In this document: positions 41,566 through 50,360 of the stretch, in pieces
Layout of the letters: the number at the start of each line of letters is the position of its first letter
Position numbering within the stretch: the stretch's first letter is position 1
Source: Streptomyces malachitofuscus
Lineage (GTDB): Bacteria; Actinomycetota; Actinomycetes; Streptomycetales; Streptomycetaceae
NCBI RefSeq assembly: GCF_014650055.1
Contig: NZ_BMUF01000005.1
Coordinates: 247,330 to 311,329 of the forward strand
Direction of reading: 5' to 3'
DNA: 64,000 nt
Position numbers and translations under genes: made by a program
Notes under the pieces: model-generated
The model's database searches: none
What the model saw: the letters and a program-made list of their open reading frames with translations, nothing else
Told to the model about the DNA's origin: nothing

Positions 41566-41604
41566 CCGGTGACCCGGAGTGCCCGTCGCATTCCGGGTCA
41601 CCGG
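41566..41604. terminator. Terminator after the OYE gene
   Basis: Perfect 13-bp arms (CCGGTGACCCGGA at 41566-41578 and its complement at 41592-41604) enclose a 13-base loop, beginning 21 bases after the OYE stop. Confidence 0.8.
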
Positions 41605-41642
41605 CATGTGCGTTTCCTGGCCGAAAGTGAGCCGTACGGGCG

Positions 41643-41671
41643 TTGACCAGAAAGCGCTTACCCTCTACGTT
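41643..41671 (+). promoter_or_regulatory. Pectate lyase promoter with LacI-type palindrome in the spacer
   Basis: TTGACC (41643-41648) and TACGTT (41666-41671) are separated by 17 bases, a good sigma-70 match. The spacer holds AAGCGCTT (41652-41659), a perfect CG-centred palindrome typical of LacI-family operators. A leader of about 100 bases follows. Confidence 0.65.
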
Positions 41672-41712
41672 CCGTTCAGCAGCATGGCCGGTGCACCCGG
41701 ACGGGCCGCGCA

Positions 41713-41749
41713 GAGCCATGCTGACGAACGTCGTTCATGTACATGGCTC
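41713..41749 (+). promoter_or_regulatory. Nested dyads in the pectate lyase leader
   Basis: GAGCCATG (41713-41720) pairs with CATGGCTC (41742-41749). Inside lie GAAC-GTC-GTTC (41726-41736) and CATGTACATG (41736-41745). In mRNA these offer alternative hairpins about 30 bases upstream of the start codon, whose ribosome site is GAAGGA. Confidence 0.5.
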
Positions 41750-41779
41750 GCACCCCCACACCACGACAGAAGGAACGAC

Positions 41780-42580
41780 ATGACATCCGCGACACGACCA
41801 CGCGCCCGCGCGCGCGCACTCACGGGGTCCCTCGCCGCCTTGGGGATCTCGATTGGCATGCTCATGATCTCCGGAGCGCCGGCGGACGCCGCCACCTGGC
41901 CGACCCCCAACGGCAGCCAGGGCGTCTCCTCCACGATCTCCGTGTCCGGCACCAAGGACTACGGGATGAAGCGCCTCTACGGCACGGGCGACCTGGGTTC
42001 GGGCGGCCAGGACGAGGACCAGGGCCCGATCCTCGAACTGGCGGACGGGGCGGTCCTGAAGAACGTCGTCCTGGGCGCCCCCGCCGCCGACGGCATCCAC
42101 TGCAAGGGCTCGTGCACGCTGCAGAACGTCTGGTGGGAGGACGTCGGAGAGGACGCGGCGACGTTCAAGGGCAAGTCGTCGGGCTCGGTCTACACCGTCA
42201 CCGGCGGCGGCGCCAAGGAGGCCAGTGACAAGGTCTTCCAGTTCAACGGCGCCGGGACACTGAACGTGTCGAACTTCGCGGTCAAGAACTTCGGCACCTT
42301 CGTCCGCTCCTGCGGCAACTGCTCCACCCAGTACAAGCGGACGATCAACCTCAACACCATCGAGGTCAACTGGAAGGGCGGCAGGATCGCCGGCATCAAC
42401 ACCAACTACGGCGACAGCGCGACCCTGCGGAACATCACCATCGTCGGGGACAGCAGCAAGAAGATCGTTCCCTGCCAGAAGTACATCGGCAACGACGACG
42501 GCGACGAGCCGGACTCCAACGGCTCCGGCCCCGACGGCACGTACTGCAAGTACGCGTCGTCCGACATCACCTACCGGTAG
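41780..42580 (+). CDS. Secreted pectate lyase, polysaccharide lyase family 3
   Basis: The protein has 266 residues. A signal peptide with a basic start (TRPRARARALTGSLAALGIS) ends at ADAATWP. The mature PL3 enzyme shows DQGPILELADGAVLKNVVLG, DGIHCKGSCTLQNVWWEDVGEDAATFKG (the acidic calcium-binding and catalytic region), FVRSCGNCSTQYKRTINL and a Cys-rich end. PL3 lyases cleave polygalacturonate by beta-elimination using Ca2+, degrading plant cell walls outside the cell. It is monocistronic, with its own promoter and a LacI-type palindrome suggesting sugar control. It stands alone without other pectin genes nearby. Confidence 0.95.
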   Translation: MTSATRPRARARALTGSLAALGISIGMLMISGAPADAATWPTPNGSQGVSSTISVSGTKDYGMKRLYGTGDLGSGGQDEDQGPILELADGAVLKNVVLGAPAADGIHCKGSCTLQNVWWEDVGEDAATFKGKSSGSVYTVTGGGAKEASDKVFQFNGAGTLNVSNFAVKNFGTFVRSCGNCSTQYKRTINLNTIEVNWKGGRIAGINTNYGDSATLRNITIVGDSSKKIVPCQKYIGNDDGDEPDSNGSGPDGTYCKYASSDITYR

Positions 42581-42660
42581 CCGCCCACGGGCAGCATCCG
42601 TACGAGGCGTCCCGCGCGGCGTCTCGTACGGCCGGCCGCTCCAGGGGCGCGCCCGCGCGG

Positions 42661-43419
42661 TCAGACACCGCCCACACGCGAGCGCACCTCCCCCGTCAGC
42701 TCCCGCCGGTAACCGGCGTACACGGCGCGCAGCGCCTCGCCCGGCCAGTCGGCGGGCAGCAGGGCGGCGGGCAGCACCGGGTCGGCGAGCAGATGGCGCA
42801 CCACGGCCGCGAACGCGGTCAGCCGGCCGGCGGGCCGGGCGGCGCGGTCGATGTGGCCGAGGAGCGCCCGCGCCGTGGCGGACCAGGCGTCCAGCGGCCA
42901 CAGGCTCGCGGCGAGCTCACCGGCGGGGCGGGCGGGGCGGGCCGTGCAGCGCTCGGCCACCCCGTCGAGACCGGCGGGCAGACGGCGCTCCAGGTTGTCG
43001 GGGCGCAGCCACACGCCCTCGCGGAGCTCGGCCAGCCGGAGTGCGGCGAGCCGGGAGCGCAGGTCGGCCCGTTCCGCGGGGCCGCGGCCCGTCGCGGTGA
43101 TCACCAGCAGCTCCCAGTCGCCGTCCCACGCGCGCGTGCGTGGCCGTAGGGACTCGTCCTGGCGGCGCTGACGGTCCAGCAGCCGGTCGCTGAGGCGGTA
43201 CCCGGCGTCCGTGCGCCGCAGATCACCCGCGGCGACCATTCGGCTCAGCGCCGCGCGGAGAGTGGACCCGCCGACGTCGAAGCCCTCCACCAGCCGCCCG
43301 AGTTCCTTCGCCGTGAGCTCCGGCGGATGGATGCCGAGCAGCAGACTCAGGACGACCGACCGCGCGGAGAGCGGACGCAGCAGGGGTTCGTCCGATGCCG
43401 CCGGTTCGTTCCTCCGCAT
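42661..43419 (-). CDS. PaaX family transcriptional regulator
   Basis: The protein has 252 residues from ATG 43419; a GTG at 43446 would add nine. The N-terminal winged helix LSLLLGIHPPELTAKELGRLVEGFDVGGSTLRAALSRMVAAGDLRRT and the C-terminal PaaX-like region (DGDWELLVITATGRGP; LAELREGVWLRPDNLERR) are clear. PaaX proteins repress phenylacetate-type catabolism by sensing CoA thioesters. It is divergent from an AidB-like acyl-CoA dehydrogenase, so an acyl-CoA could be its ligand. An inverted repeat lies in the short gap between the two genes. Confidence 0.9.
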   Translation of the reverse strand: MRRNEPAASDEPLLRPLSARSVVLSLLLGIHPPELTAKELGRLVEGFDVGGSTLRAALSRMVAAGDLRRTDAGYRLSDRLLDRQRRQDESLRPRTRAWDGDWELLVITATGRGPAERADLRSRLAALRLAELREGVWLRPDNLERRLPAGLDGVAERCTARPARPAGELAASLWPLDAWSATARALLGHIDRAARPAGRLTAFAAVVRHLLADPVLPAALLPADWPGEALRAVYAGYRRELTGEVRSRVGGV

Positions 43420-43446
43420 GGGGCCGTACTCTACGTCGCCGATCAC

Positions 43447-43482
43447 GTTGCATTATTGCTGCGGCCGTAGGATTAGTGCAAC
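43447..43482. promoter_or_regulatory. Inverted repeat in the PaaX/AidB-like divergent promoter
   Basis: GTTGCATTATT (43447-43457) and ATTAGTGCAAC (43472-43482) pair at 9 of 11 positions with a 14-base spacer. The right arm ends 10 bases before the AidB-like ATG. It is the probable PaaX operator. Confidence 0.65.
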
Positions 43483-43492
43483 ACTCGGTTCC

Positions 43493-45181
43493 ATGGCCAC
43501 CACACTCGCGGACCAGCGGCAGCGGAACGGCGGCGCACCCGGCGCCGGCCACCACGGCACACACGACGTCACCAATCAGCCCCCGCCCCTGACCCCTTAC
43601 GACGCCTCCGACGACACCGCCCTGCTGGACGGCCTGCGGCGGGAGGGCGCCGGCTGGGCCGAGGAGGACCTGCGGCGGCTCGGCCGACTGGCCGGCAGCG
43701 CGCAGGCGCAGGAATGGAGCGATCAGGCCAACCGCCACGAACCCGAGCTGCGCACCCACGACCGGTACGGGCACCGGATCGACGAGGTGGAGTTCCACCC
43801 CAGCTGGCACCACCTGATGGGTACGGCCGTCGCCGAGGGGCTGGCCGGCGCGCCCTGGGCGGACGACCGGCCCGGCGCGCATGTCGCCCGCACCGCGAAG
43901 GGACTGGTGTGGGGGCACACGGACGCGGGCCACGGCTGCCCGACGTCCATGACGTACGCGGCGGTGCCCGCCCTGCGCCGGCAGCCGGACCTGGCGACGG
44001 TGTACGAGCCGGGGCTGACCAGCCGTGAGTACGAGCCGGGGCTGAACGTGCCGGCCGGCAAGCGCGGGCTGCTGGCCGGCATGGGGATGACCGAGAAGCA
44101 GGGCGGTTCCGACGTCCGGACCAACACCACCACGGCGGCACCGACCGCCGAGCCCGGCGTCCACACCCTGCGCGGGCACAAGTGGTTCACCTCGGCACCG
44201 ATGTGCGACGTGTTCCTGGTGCTGGCGCAGGCCCCGGAGGGGCTGTCGTGCTTCCTGGTGCCGCGCGTCCTGCCCGACGGCACCCGCAACACGTTCCGCA
44301 TCCAGCGGCTGAAGGAGAAGCTGGGCAACCGCTCCAACGCCTCGTCCGAGCCCGAGTTCGACGGCACGGTCGCCTGGCTGGTCGGCCCGGAGGGCCAGGG
44401 GGTGAAGACCATCATCGAGATGGTCAACTGCACCCGTCTGGACTGCGTGACGATGTCGGCGGCGCTGATGCGCAAGACCCTCGTGGAGGCGGGCCATCAC
44501 GCGCGCCACCGCAGCGCGTTCGGGGCGCGGCTGGTGGACCAGCCGCTGATGCGCAACGTTCTGGCCGATCTGGCGCTGGAGTCCGAGGCCGCCACGGCCC
44601 TCACCCTGCGGCTGGCCGGGGCGGCGGACCGCGCGGTGCGCGGGGACGCCGGGGAGGCCGCCTTCCGCCGGATCGCGACCGCGGCGGGGAAGTACTGGGT
44701 CACCAAGCGCGGCCCGGCCTTCACCGCCGAGGCTCTGGAGTGCCTGGGCGGCAACGGCTACGTCGAGGAGTCCGGGATGCCCCGGCACTACCGCGAGGCC
44801 CCGCTGCTGTCGATCTGGGAGGGCTCGGGGAACGTCAACGCCCTCGACGTGCTGCGGGCGCTCGGCCGGGACCCGGCCACCGCGCAGGCGCTCTTCGACG
44901 AACTCGCCCTCACGCGCGGGGCGGACGCCCGGCTGGACGCGGCGGTGGCCGGGCTGAAGGACCAGCTGGCGCAGGGGTCGCAGGCGAACGCCCGGCGGCT
45001 GGTGGAGCGGATGGCGCTGACGCTGCAGGGCTCCCTCCTCGTCCGGCACGCCCCGTCCGCGGTCGCCGACGCCTTCTGCGCGACCCGGCTGGGCGGCGAC
45101 TGGGGGCACGCCTTCGGCACGCTGCCCGCGACGGCCGGACTGGACGCGATCGTCGAGCGCGCGCTGCCGGGCGGGGTCTGA
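43493..45181 (+). CDS. AidB-like acyl-CoA dehydrogenase family protein
   Basis: The protein has 562 residues, the length of AidB rather than of a short-chain dehydrogenase. The FAD region includes LLAGMGMTEKQGGSDVRTNTT and HTLRGHKWFTSAPMCDVFLVLAQ, both close to AidB, then LKEKLGNRSNASSEPEFDG and LECLGGNGYVEESGMPRHYREAPLLSIWEGSGNV at the active-site end. AidB flavoproteins are induced by alkylation in E. coli and bind DNA, but their substrate is unresolved. It is divergent from a PaaX regulator. The ATG has no ribosome site, consistent with a leaderless or short-leader mRNA. Confidence 0.92.
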   Translation: MATTLADQRQRNGGAPGAGHHGTHDVTNQPPPLTPYDASDDTALLDGLRREGAGWAEEDLRRLGRLAGSAQAQEWSDQANRHEPELRTHDRYGHRIDEVEFHPSWHHLMGTAVAEGLAGAPWADDRPGAHVARTAKGLVWGHTDAGHGCPTSMTYAAVPALRRQPDLATVYEPGLTSREYEPGLNVPAGKRGLLAGMGMTEKQGGSDVRTNTTTAAPTAEPGVHTLRGHKWFTSAPMCDVFLVLAQAPEGLSCFLVPRVLPDGTRNTFRIQRLKEKLGNRSNASSEPEFDGTVAWLVGPEGQGVKTIIEMVNCTRLDCVTMSAALMRKTLVEAGHHARHRSAFGARLVDQPLMRNVLADLALESEAATALTLRLAGAADRAVRGDAGEAAFRRIATAAGKYWVTKRGPAFTAEALECLGGNGYVEESGMPRHYREAPLLSIWEGSGNVNALDVLRALGRDPATAQALFDELALTRGADARLDAAVAGLKDQLAQGSQANARRLVERMALTLQGSLLVRHAPSAVADAFCATRLGGDWGHAFGTLPATAGLDAIVERALPGGV

Positions 45182-45299
45182 CACGTCATCAAGCCACCGT
45201 GCGCACAGTTCGCGCACCGTCACCTCTCGGCTGCGCTTCGTTGTCGGTGCCGTGGTGCAGACTCGCGGGCAGTTGTCACCTTCGCAAGGGGAGGACACC

Positions 45300-47306
45300 G
45301 TGTTCACCGGGATCGACGAGGTCGACTGGGCTTCGATGCGGCATGCGTACGGCAGCGCGGAGGACGTCCCCCGGCTGCTGCGGGGGCTGGCCTCCGCGGA
45401 CGCCGCCGAGCGGGAGACCGCGCTCGACGGGATGTACGGCGCCGTGCACCACCAGGGAGACGTGTACGACTCGACGCTCGCCAGCATCCCGTTCCTCTTC
45501 GCGCTCGCCGTCCGCGCGGAGGTGCGGGACCGGGCGGGCATCGTGGAGCTGCTCGTCAGCATCGGCGGGGAGGGCGAGGAGGACGTCGAGGGGCCGTACG
45601 CACGGGCCCGGTCCGCGGTCCGCGCGGGGGCCGGCGTCTTCGCCGGGCTGCTGGGGGACCCCGACGCCGCGGTGCGGCGGACGGCGGCCGGCGCGGTCGT
45701 GCGGTTTCTCGACGAACCGGAGCGTGTCCTGGGCCTGTTGCGGGAGCGCGTCACCGTGGAGCGGGACGACCGCGTGCTGCTGGCGCTGACCGAGAGCCTG
45801 GGCCGGTTCGCCCGGCGGCACCCCCGGTGGGCCGACGGGGCGGTGGACCTGCTGGCGGCACAGAGCGGGCCGCCCTACGGTCCCGGGCTGCGGCTCGCCG
45901 CGCTGGGCCAGCTCGCCGGGTGCGCTCCCGAGCGGCTGCCCGCCGAACCGGTGCCGACGGTACTGCGGCTGCTCAGGGAGCGGGCGAGGCAGCGGCCCGC
46001 CGTCACCGCCGAGCCGGACGGCCCGGACACGAACACCCTCATCGGCCGGCTGCGCCGGCTGCGCCCCTCCGACGAGGAGGGGTCCCAGCTGTTGCGCACC
46101 CTGCACAACGCCCTCGACGGCCGGGTCACCGACCGGATCGCCCTGCTGTCCGGACAGCTGGCGTGCCCCGATCCGGTCGACCGCTGCAACGCGGTGTGGA
46201 TGTCCCCGGGACTGTTCCGCACCTGGCGCGCCGAGTACGCGGAGCCGGTCGCCCTGATCGGCGCCCAGCTCGCCGCCGACGACGACCGGTTGCGCGACGC
46301 CGCGGTCGCCGCCCTCGAGGAACTCTTCGAACTGGCCGTGCCGGCGGCCGACCACCTCCACGCTCTCCTGACGGACCGCCCCGAACTGAGCGTGCACACG
46401 TGGGAGCGCGGGGCGCCGACCCTGGGCCGCCCGTTGAAGGCGCTCGCGAGGACCGGGGACCCACGGGCCGTCCCGTTCCTGGCCGACGTGCTCGCGGGCC
46501 CCGTCGTGCCGGACGACGTGGGACATGCGGTCCCCCATCTGGGGCCTGCCGCGGCCCCTCTCGCGCCGGCACTGCGGCGGCGGCTGGCGGGCCTCCCGCT
46601 CGACGCGGACGACCTGCACGCACGCGCCGGCTCCTTGCTGCCCGCACTGACGGCGCTCGGCGACGCCGAGGCGGTGCCGGTGGCCGTACGGATGGTGAAC
46701 GGCATGCCGGGGGACCTCCGGCTGCGGGACATGCTGGTGGCGTCCGCGCTGCGTCTTCTCGCCGCGGCCGGTGCCGCCGCACGGGAGGCGATACCGGCCC
46801 TGCGTGCTCTTCTTCCCGGTGAGAGCGGTGTGGCGGCGGCGGAGGCCCTGTGGGCGGTGGAGGGCGACCCGGAAGCGGTCCTGCCCGTCCTGCTCGCCGC
46901 GCTGGAGGTCCCCGCGGGCCGTACCCGCAGGGCGGCGGCCGAGGCGCTCGGGCGGCTGGGCCCCGCAGGCCGCCCCGGCCTGCCCGGGCTGCGGCGGCTC
47001 ACCCGCTCCGCCGACCTGTGGGAGCGGACGTCCGCCGCGCAGGCCCTGTGGCAGGTCGCCGGGGAGCCGGAGTCCGCGGTGGACGTGCTGCGCGCGGCCT
47101 GGGCAGAGAACCCGCACACCCGCCGTCCGACCGCCGCACTGGCGGTGCGGCTGGGCCCGGCGGGGGCGGCCCTGCACGGTCTCCTGCGGGCGGAGGCGGC
47201 CTCACCTCGGCGGCACACCGCCGGTTCCGGTGGCTACGGCAGCCACGACGTCCACGGCGACGAGGAGCTGCTCCGGACGTGCCGGCAGGCGCTGGCGCTC
47301 GCGTAG
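45300..47306 (+). CDS. Large HEAT-repeat protein
   Basis: The protein has 668 residues. GTG 45300 is chosen because GGGGAGG lies 6 bases before it; it gives MFTGIDEVDWASMRHAYGSA. Helical HEAT-type repeats fill the rest, for example LLGDPDAAVRRTAAGAVVRFLDEPERVL, LAADDDRLRDAAVAALEELFELA and LPGESGVAAAEALWAVEGDPEAVLPVLLAAL. There is no catalytic motif, signal or membrane segment, so it is a cytoplasmic scaffold or binding protein. Proteins with this N-terminus occur in several copies in Streptomyces. Its partner is unknown. Confidence 0.85.
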   Translation: MFTGIDEVDWASMRHAYGSAEDVPRLLRGLASADAAERETALDGMYGAVHHQGDVYDSTLASIPFLFALAVRAEVRDRAGIVELLVSIGGEGEEDVEGPYARARSAVRAGAGVFAGLLGDPDAAVRRTAAGAVVRFLDEPERVLGLLRERVTVERDDRVLLALTESLGRFARRHPRWADGAVDLLAAQSGPPYGPGLRLAALGQLAGCAPERLPAEPVPTVLRLLRERARQRPAVTAEPDGPDTNTLIGRLRRLRPSDEEGSQLLRTLHNALDGRVTDRIALLSGQLACPDPVDRCNAVWMSPGLFRTWRAEYAEPVALIGAQLAADDDRLRDAAVAALEELFELAVPAADHLHALLTDRPELSVHTWERGAPTLGRPLKALARTGDPRAVPFLADVLAGPVVPDDVGHAVPHLGPAAAPLAPALRRRLAGLPLDADDLHARAGSLLPALTALGDAEAVPVAVRMVNGMPGDLRLRDMLVASALRLLAAAGAAAREAIPALRALLPGESGVAAAEALWAVEGDPEAVLPVLLAALEVPAGRTRRAAAEALGRLGPAGRPGLPGLRRLTRSADLWERTSAAQALWQVAGEPESAVDVLRAAWAENPHTRRPTAALAVRLGPAGAALHGLLRAEAASPRRHTAGSGGYGSHDVHGDEELLRTCRQALALA

Positions 47307-47435
47307 GCGTACGGGCCGCCGCACCGGGCCGACCTGCGGTGGAGACCGTTCCTGGGGTGACTGTCAGTGGTGGGGTGCACACTGACCCGTGTCCGGAATC
47401 AGGACGTCGAGGACGACGTCGCGGAGGTGATCGGC

Positions 47436-48521
47436 ATGACCGAGGTACTGCTCGCCGTGGGCACCCGCAAGGGTCTGTTCATCGGGCGCCGGCGGGGTGG
47501 CGCCTGGGAGTTCGACGAAAGTCCCTATTTCAACGCGCAGGCCGTGTACTCGGTCGCGATCGACACCCGTGGGGCGAGCCCCCGGCTGCTCGCCGGCGGT
47601 GACAGTGCGCACTGGGGTCCCTCGGTGTTCCACTCCGACGACCTCGGCCGCACCTGGACCGAACCGGCTCGGCCCGCCGTCAAGTTCCCCCAGGACACGG
47701 GGGCTTCGCTGGAGCGGGTCTGGCAGATGCACCCGGCCGCGGCCGAACCCGACGTGGTCTACGCGGGTACCGAGCCGGCCGCGCTCTACCGGTCGGAGGA
47801 CCGCGGGGAGTCCTTCGAGCTGGTGCGGCCGCTGTGGGAGCACCCCACGCGCGCGAAGTGGATGCCGGGCGGCGGCGGTGAGGGTCTGCACACCGTGCTC
47901 ACCGACGAGCGCGACGCGCGGGCGGTGACGGTGGCGGTCTCCACGGCGGGCGTGTTCCGCACCCTGGACGGCGGCGCGAGCTGGGCCCCGGCCAACTCCG
48001 GAGTGTCCGCGGTGTTCCTGCCGGACCCGAACCCGGAGTTCGGGCAGTGCGTGCACAAGGTCGCCCGGGACGCGGCGGACCCGGACCGGCTGTATCTGCA
48101 GAACCACTGGGGGGTGTACCGCAGCGACGACGCGGGCGGGCACTGGACGGACATCGGCGAGGGCCTGCCCTCGACGTTCGGATTCGCGGTGGTGGCCCAT
48201 CCCCACCGCGGTGACACCGCCTATGTGTTCCCCATCAACGCCGACTCGGACCGGGTGCCGGCCGACCGGCGCTGCCGGGTCTTCCGTACGGCGGACGCGG
48301 GCAGGAGCTGGGAGCCGCTCGCGGCGGGGCTGCCGCAGGGCGATCACTACGGCACGGTGCTGCGCGACGCGATGTGTCACGACGGCGCGGACCCGGCCGG
48401 AATCTACTTCGGCAACCGCAACGGCGAGGTGTACGCGTCGGACGACGACGGCGACAGCTGGCGTCAGCTGGCGGCACACCTGCCGGACGTGCTGTGCGTG
48501 CGGGCCGCGGTCGTCGGATGA
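47436..48521 (+). CDS. BNR/Ycf48-like beta-propeller protein
   Basis: The protein has 361 residues. Repeated SxDxGxTW boxes mark BNR-type propeller blades: [50 protein letters not shown] and [10 protein letters not shown]. It begins [22 protein letters not shown] with no signal peptide, so it is cytoplasmic. Such proteins are often annotated as exo-alpha-sialidase or WD40/YVTN, but no sialidase Asp/Arg triad can be assigned. ATG 47436 has GGAGG upstream. It is transcribed in line with ung, but about 70 bases separate them. Confidence 0.85.
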   Translation: MTEVLLAVGTRKGLFIGRRRGGAWEFDESPYFNAQAVYSVAIDTRGASPRLLAGGDSAHWGPSVFHSDDLGRTWTEPARPAVKFPQDTGASLERVWQMHPAAAEPDVVYAGTEPAALYRSEDRGESFELVRPLWEHPTRAKWMPGGGGEGLHTVLTDERDARAVTVAVSTAGVFRTLDGGASWAPANSGVSAVFLPDPNPEFGQCVHKVARDAADPDRLYLQNHWGVYRSDDAGGHWTDIGEGLPSTFGFAVVAHPHRGDTAYVFPINADSDRVPADRRCRVFRTADAGRSWEPLAAGLPQGDHYGTVLRDAMCHDGADPAGIYFGNRNGEVYASDDDGDSWRQLAAHLPDVLCVRAAVVG

Positions 48522-48594
48522 GCCGGAGGACGATCGCGCCGGGTGTCGGCCTCTGGTTGATCTCGACCGCCGTCGCGGCAGTAGGGTGACGCCC

Positions 48595-49272
48595 GTGGCA
48601 CCACGACCCTTGAACGAAATCGTCGAAGCAGGCTGGGCGAAGGCCCTGGAACCCGTGGCCCAACGGGTCTCCGCGATGGGGGACTTCCTGCGCGCGGAGA
48701 TCGCCGCGGGACGCACCTACCTCCCGGCCGGAGCGAACGTCCTGCGGGCCTTCCAGCAGCCCTTCGACGAGGTACGCGTCCTGATCGTCGGGCAGGACCC
48801 GTACCCGACCCCGGGGCACGCGGTGGGGCTGTCGTTCTCGGTCGCGCCCGAGGTGCGGCCGCTGCCCGGCAGCCTCGTCAACATCTTCCGGGAGCTGAAC
48901 ACCGACCTCGGCCTGCCCCAGCCTTCGAACGGCGATCTCACGCCGTGGACCGAGCAGGGGGTGCTGCTGCTCAACAGGGCGCTGACGACGGCCCCGCGCA
49001 AGCCCGGCGCCCACCGCGGCAAGGGCTGGGAGGAGGTCACCGAGCAGGCGATACGGGCGCTGGCCGGACGGGGCAAGCCGCTGGTGTCCATCCTGTGGGG
49101 GCGCGATGCCCGCAACTGCCGTCCGCTGCTGGGGAACCTGCCCGCGGTGGAGTCGGCGCATCCTTCTCCCATGTCCGCCGACCGCGGGTTCTTCGGCTCG
49201 CGCCCGTTCAGCCGGGCCAACGACCTGCTGATCCGTCAGGGCGGCCAGCCGGTGGACTGGCGCCTGCCGTGA
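48595..49272 (+). CDS. ung: Uracil-DNA glycosylase, family 1
   Basis: The protein has 225 residues. The active-site motif is [20 protein letters not shown] with the catalytic Asp. Pro replaces the usual His after PY, as I recall for actinobacterial Ung. The uracil-binding region is [13 protein letters not shown] and the Leu-loop is [22 protein letters not shown]. The enzyme removes uracil from DNA to start base-excision repair. GTG 48595 is preferred because AGGGTGA lies upstream; a GTG at 48586 is also possible. It overlaps the downstream kinase-like gene (GTGA), forming an operon. Confidence 0.95.
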   Translation: MAPRPLNEIVEAGWAKALEPVAQRVSAMGDFLRAEIAAGRTYLPAGANVLRAFQQPFDEVRVLIVGQDPYPTPGHAVGLSFSVAPEVRPLPGSLVNIFRELNTDLGLPQPSNGDLTPWTEQGVLLLNRALTTAPRKPGAHRGKGWEEVTEQAIRALAGRGKPLVSILWGRDARNCRPLLGNLPAVESAHPSPMSADRGFFGSRPFSRANDLLIRQGGQPVDWRLP

Positions 49273-50276
49273 CCGGGACCGGCTTCCTCGCCGTGGACTC
49301 GGGGGGCTCCGGTCTGCGGGTCGTCGTCGGGGCCGGCGGACGCGGTCCGCTGGCCCGGGCCGTGTCACGGGAGCCGGTGCGGACCGGGGCCCGTGGCATC
49401 GACCCGGAACACTTCCTGGAGCAACTGGTACCGATGGCACGGGCGTTGTGCTCCGAGGCGGGTGTCGGGCGGTTGGACACGGCCGCCGTCGGCGCGGCGG
49501 GGCTGGCCAGTCTGGGGGACGCCCTGCGCGCGGAACTGCCGGGCGCGCTCTTCCGGGAACTGGGCGTGCGGCGGATGGCGTTGGCCGCCGACGCCGTCAC
49601 CGCCTATGTGGGTGCCCTCGGGCCGCGGCCCGGTGCGGTGATCGCCGCGGGCACCGGCCTCATCGCGGTCGGCACCGATCTGACGGGCTGGCGCCGGGCG
49701 GACGGCTGGGGTCATCTGCTCGGTGACTGCGGCGGCGGGGCCTGGATCGGACGGGCGGGTCTGGAGGCGGCGCTGCGCGCCCATGACGGGCGCGCGGGCG
49801 GCTCCGTCCGGCTGCTGGAGAGCGCGGAGGAGGTGTTCGGGCCGGTGACCGGGCTGCCGGGCCTGGTGTATCCCCGCAGCGACCGTCCGGCCGTGCTCGC
49901 GTCGTTCGCGCCGCGGGTCGGCGAGTGCGCGGCCGGCGGCGACCCTGTCGCCGTGGACATCCTGCGCGCGGCGGCCCGGCACATGGCCGACTCGGCGGCG
50001 GCGGTGTGTCCGGCGGAAGGGGAGCCGGTGGTCGGCCTCACCGGCGGACTGCTCGGCATGGGGACCGTGCTGCTCGGTCTCGTGGACGAGGAACTGGTGA
50101 AGCGGCTGCCGTCGGCGCGGCGGATCACGGCCGAGGGGGATCCGCTGCACGGGGCGGTGCGTATCGCGGAGGACCTCACCACCGATTCCTTCACTCTTCC
50201 GGGTGACGAGAAGCTGCTGAGCGTGACGTGCGCGACCGCTGAGAACGTCACTCGCGCAACCGGCGCCCGTACGTAA
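49269..50276 (+). CDS. BadF/BadG/BcrA/BcrD ATPase family (N-acetylglucosamine kinase-like) protein
   Basis: The protein has 335 residues. The ASKHA ATPase fold is evident: [15 protein letters not shown] (phosphate-1), [26 protein letters not shown] (phosphate-2), [23 protein letters not shown] (connect region) and [12 protein letters not shown] (adenosine motif). Single-domain members of this family phosphorylate N-acetylglucosamine or glucosamine. The GTG start overlaps the stop of ung by four bases, so the genes are translationally coupled. A link between uracil repair and amino-sugar kinase is not expected, so the coupling may be only positional. Confidence 0.85.
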   Translation: MTGTGFLAVDSGGSGLRVVVGAGGRGPLARAVSREPVRTGARGIDPEHFLEQLVPMARALCSEAGVGRLDTAAVGAAGLASLGDALRAELPGALFRELGVRRMALAADAVTAYVGALGPRPGAVIAAGTGLIAVGTDLTGWRRADGWGHLLGDCGGGAWIGRAGLEAALRAHDGRAGGSVRLLESAEEVFGPVTGLPGLVYPRSDRPAVLASFAPRVGECAAGGDPVAVDILRAAARHMADSAAAVCPAEGEPVVGLTGGLLGMGTVLLGLVDEELVKRLPSARRITAEGDPLHGAVRIAEDLTTDSFTLPGDEKLLSVTCATAENVTRATGART

Positions 50277-50360
50277 CTCTCCAGACAAAACCGGACGGAT
50301 ACCGCTCACCTGCCCCCTCCCCGAACAGGGGAGCCCAGGAAGCCACTAACATGCCGCAAC

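Noticed and set aside
50277..50360. Possible cobalamin riboswitch before the CbiX-like gene
   Set aside because: The gap is only 84 bases and no B12-box-like sequence is seen.
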